Below are positions 19,943-22,648 of a stretch of 22,648 nt of DNA, piece by piece. Position 1 is the stretch's first letter, and each line of letters starts with the position of its first letter. The position numbers were made by a program, and so were the translations under genes. The stretch is from a virus: the IMG/VR virus record IMGVR_UViG_3300035703_000424, positions 1-22,648 of that record. One strand, 5' to 3'. The notes beneath the pieces are model-generated. The model saw only the letters and a list, made by a program, of their open reading frames with translations, was not told the origin of the DNA and did not search any database.

Positions 19943-22648
19943 ATGGCCACATTAGTGCCTGCCAATAAAAGATCATTTCGACTGCCTGATGGCAGCACGT
20001 TGGATCTCCCTGAGCAACTCACCGAGGAAGATCGGTATCGCCTCAGATTGGATTTGGCGCAGCGGTTCCCAGATGAATACGGCTCCCTGCTTGATCCCTA
20101 TCAAACATTAGGCGGTGGGGCAGCAGAGTTCTTCAAGGGAATCCCGCGTGGCTTTGCAAGCTCCCTGATTGGAGCAGCGCAGGGCGTTGCTGGCGCTGTC
20201 ACTCCGGGTATCGACACGGAGTTTGAAACCAACCTTGCTGCCGCACAGAAGTACTTAGAAGACGAAAGCATCCTCGCTCCAGAGGAGCCGTATAAGGATT
20301 TCTTAGCTTCGAAGTTAGGCGCAGGCTTAGGTTCTGTTGCCACATACGCCATGCCGGGCGGCATTGCTAAAGCTCTTGGAGCCTCCGCCACTGGCGTAGC
20401 CGCAAGATCGGCAGGCGTTGGATTGGCAGTGGCTGGTGGTGCGGGTGAGCAAGCGCAGCGCATCCAGCAAGAGCGTGAGCTTGGCAAAGAAATTACTGCC
20501 GGGCAGGAGATCGCTGGACTCATTGGTGGTGCGGGTATCGGCGCCACTGAAATGCTGCCGATCAATCGGCTCTTCAGCAAGGTGACGCCGGAGACGGGTT
20601 CTGCACTGCTGAACATCTTCTCTCGCTTAGATAAGCGCAGCCCACTTGCTGGCTCTGTGTCTGATGACATCATGCGCCTGACGAAAGGCGCAGTCACACA
20701 AGGCGCAGCGGAAGGCTTGCAGGAAGGCTTGGCGGGTATCGGCCAGAACATCGTGAGCAATGTGGCTTACGACGCCGACATCGAGATCGGTGAGTCCTTC
20801 ATGGACGATCTGATGGTGGGTGGCGGTGTCGGTGCGATTGCGGATGTGATCGTCGATGCAATGGGTGGCCGCCGCACAGTGGCCAACAAGCTCTATCGAG
20901 ACAAGGAAGAGAAGCTCCGCCGTCAGCGTATTGACCGCTTCACGGCAGCGCAAGCAGAAGAGCTTCGCAAGCAGCGTGAAGAAGATGCGGCCAAGCGTGG
21001 GCAGCCAGCCCCCAGCGTATTGATGCTGCCGCCGCCTAGCGCCATTCCTGCTGCCCCTACTAACGAGGGCATCTACACGGTATCGCTAGCTGGCAATCCA
21101 GATCGCTTCACTCGCGTCACGGTATTCTCATCGCCTGACGGCAAGGGCGGCGTTTCGACGATGGCCTATAGCCCGGAAGGCGATGGCTATTACGACATCA
21201 CTGGCGAACTCGCCGCTGGCCGAAGCGTAGAGGATGCCGTTGCCATAGCAGCAGCTGGCGATCTTGGCATTGCCAAACCCTCCAAGGAAGTGGCAGAGGG
21301 TGTGGCGTTTGGCGCTGTACGCAAGGCTCTGAGCGTCTCCAAGGATGGAAACATCCCGGCTATTGAGCCGGCCAGAATCCTCTCTGCCATTCAAGGCGGA
21401 CGTATCGCAACGCCGAATGAAGATAGCTTCATCAAAGTGCAGTCGTTAGGCGATGGTACATTCGGCCTTGTCGATGTCATGACTGCATCACCCGTGACGG
21501 ACAAGCAGTACGCCTCCGTCAACGATGCGTTTGTGGACTTGGCTGAAATCAACAACCAGAACGCTGCCATCTCGGCAGCCAATGTGCTGCGCTTTACTGG
21601 CCTGATCGATAACAATCCTGCTTATCGTCTGGCAGCATCACTGCGATCACCGAAGAACCGACTGGTTCAGAAGTCGGTTATCTCCGCTTTCCTGCCAAAG
21701 GAAAAGCGAGTCGGCATGAAGGACTTCTACTCGCCAGAGGAAGCCAAGAAGTTACTTGGCCCGAAGGACTTCGACGAGATGATGCAAAGCTTTGCTCAGA
21801 TCACTGAGCAGAACGATTTGCTGAACAAGTACATCAAGCGAGAAGTGCTGGTTGATCCGAACTTCGCTAACAAGCGAACCATCACGGCATCTGCCCTGAC
21901 GAAACTTGGTAACGACAAGAACCTCAAGATCGACGTCAAGGATAAGGCGTTCAAAGACTACGCCAAGTACTGGACGGGGACTGAGAACTGGGGCGATATG
22001 TCTAACGGGCAACGCACCTACTTGATGACGCGCATTGCCAACACTCCCGCTATGCCGGAGACGATCAAGTTCCCGAATTTGTTCCGCCGGCAGTACAGCC
22101 GATCCCAGTTTGAATCAGTGCTGGGTGTACTTGGCACTGCCAAAGATGGCAAGACTCCGAGCCTTTCTGTCAAAGACATTCAGGCAGCCACGGGACTTTC
22201 GGATGCTGCCTCGAAGCAGCTGTACAGCGATCTGCTCTTTAGCGGCAGAGTCAAGCCAGTCGTGCCTGGGAAAATCCAACTGATCCGATCAGAGCAGGAT
22301 TACATTGCTGATCGTAAGGCTAAGGCAGCGGGACTGCTGCAGAACGAAACCGTAGAGCAGGCTGCCGCCAGAATGAGGGCGTCTGGCTTTACGGAAGATT
22401 CCGTCAAGCGTGTCGAGCAGCAGGCGAAGCAGGCAGTCACTGACCCGAAGACTCCCACTGCGGAAGTGAAGCAGGAAGCGGAGAAGCGAGAAGAGGCTGC
22501 CGTTGCGCAAGGCGCTGACCCGCAAGTTGAGCGTGTTGCCACGAACTTTGACAAGATTCTGGCTGACGCTCTGAATCGTTACGGCATTGCCAAGTTTGTT
22601 AAGTACTCGCTGAACAAGGGCGAGGCTAAAACTCGCAAGCTGCCCTCT
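19943..22648 (+). CDS. Very large injected / polyvalent-like phage protein, 3' truncated (at least 902 aa)
   Basis: The frame is open from the ATG at 19943 (GGGG at 19933-19936) to the window edge with no stop, giving 902 codons. After a short start (MATLVPANKRSFRLPDGSTL) come six Gly/Ala rich, hydrophobic helices: about 63-90 (FFKGIPRGFASSLIGAAQGV), 124-145, 156-173, 187-206, 249-273 and 291-310. A strongly charged helix follows at about 311-355 (KEEKLRRQRIDRFTAAQAEE). The part from about 375 is soluble and alpha/beta. A winged-helix-like stretch (SLSVKDIQAATGLSDAASKQ) lies near 740-776, and the part seen ends in a charged helical linker. N-terminal hydrophobic blocks before a multi-domain body are known from large polyvalent phage proteins that enter the host with DNA. 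That label is inference, and catalytic domains may lie beyond the edge. Confidence 0.8.
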   Translation, partial: MATLVPANKRSFRLPDGSTLDLPEQLTEEDRYRLRLDLAQRFPDEYGSLLDPYQTLGGGAAEFFKGIPRGFASSLIGAAQGVAGAVTPGIDTEFETNLAAAQKYLEDESILAPEEPYKDFLASKLGAGLGSVATYAMPGGIAKALGASATGVAARSAGVGLAVAGGAGEQAQRIQQERELGKEITAGQEIAGLIGGAGIGATEMLPINRLFSKVTPETGSALLNIFSRLDKRSPLAGSVSDDIMRLTKGAVTQGAAEGLQEGLAGIGQNIVSNVAYDADIEIGESFMDDLMVGGGVGAIADVIVDAMGGRRTVANKLYRDKEEKLRRQRIDRFTAAQAEELRKQREEDAAKRGQPAPSVLMLPPPSAIPAAPTNEGIYTVSLAGNPDRFTRVTVFSSPDGKGGVSTMAYSPEGDGYYDITGELAAGRSVEDAVAIAAAGDLGIAKPSKEVAEGVAFGAVRKALSVSKDGNIPAIEPARILSAIQGGRIATPNEDSFIKVQSLGDGTFGLVDVMTASPVTDKQYASVNDAFVDLAEINNQNAAISAANVLRFTGLIDNNPAYRLAASLRSPKNRLVQKSVISAFLPKEKRVGMKDFYSPEEAKKLLGPKDFDEMMQSFAQITEQNDLLNKYIKREVLVDPNFANKRTITASALTKLGNDKNLKIDVKDKAFKDYAKYWTGTENWGDMSNGQRTYLMTRIANTPAMPETIKFPNLFRRQYSRSQFESVLGVLGTAKDGKTPSLSVKDIQAATGLSDAASKQLYSDLLFSGRVKPVVPGKIQLIRSEQDYIADRKAKAAGLLQNETVEQAAARMRASGFTEDSVKRVEQQAKQAVTDPKTPTAEVKQEAEKREEAAVAQGADPQVERVATNFDKILADALNRYGIAKFVKYSLNKGEAKTRKLPS

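Overview
The window is a 22.6 kb internal piece of a tailed double-stranded DNA phage (or prophage) genome, from the late virion and lysis region. All 22 genes I can support lie on the + strand. They are packed almost end to end: the largest gap is 36 bases, and eight junctions overlap. I see no tRNA, rRNA, CRISPR array, insertion sequence, integrase, attachment site or convincing terminator. A glycoside hydrolase 24 type lysozyme and a holin resembling the gene-transfer-agent 3-TM family point to a Gram-negative, probably proteobacterial, host. There are two adaptor-like connector proteins, a possible tail nozzle protein and several large ejection-type proteins, and no recognisable tail sheath, tail tube or baseplate genes. 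This suggests a short-tailed (podovirus-like) particle, but that is an inference. Portal, terminase and capsid genes are presumably upstream of the window.

Layout. Bases 1-1852 hold a connector block: a 5'-truncated adaptor-like protein, a zinc-ribbon protein, a second adaptor-like protein and a small helical protein. Bases 1852-7565 hold surface and tail-fibre genes: two beta-rich virion proteins, a 409-residue tail fibre, a glycosyltransferase, a 736-residue beta-propeller protein that is a likely receptor binder, and a small conserved protein. Bases 7566-8690 are a lysis cassette of a small one-TM protein, a holin-like protein and an endolysin. Bases 8713-12679 return to virion genes: a 609-residue putative tail nozzle protein, an 82-residue protein, and a 406-residue protein flanked by two paralogous 111-residue proteins. 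Bases 12685-22648 hold four consecutive very large or helical proteins (1432, 496, 474 and at least 902 residues) that look like virion-internal, DNA-ejection or injected proteins. The last one runs off the window.

How the genes may work together. The connector and nozzle proteins would form the short tail. The fibre and propeller would recognise the host surface, with the glycosyltransferase perhaps modifying either the virion or the host surface. The final block would be carried in the particle and enter the cell with the DNA. The most striking sequence structure is in the 496-residue protein: seven exact nine-residue repeats are followed by eight exact 18-residue repeats whose invariant Arg-Gln is encoded by varying codons. 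The 1432-residue protein carries an eight-unit proline-rich repeat linker, and the propeller gene carries about 13 blade-like units. Function calls come from reading the sequence and from recall of phage families; no database search was run.
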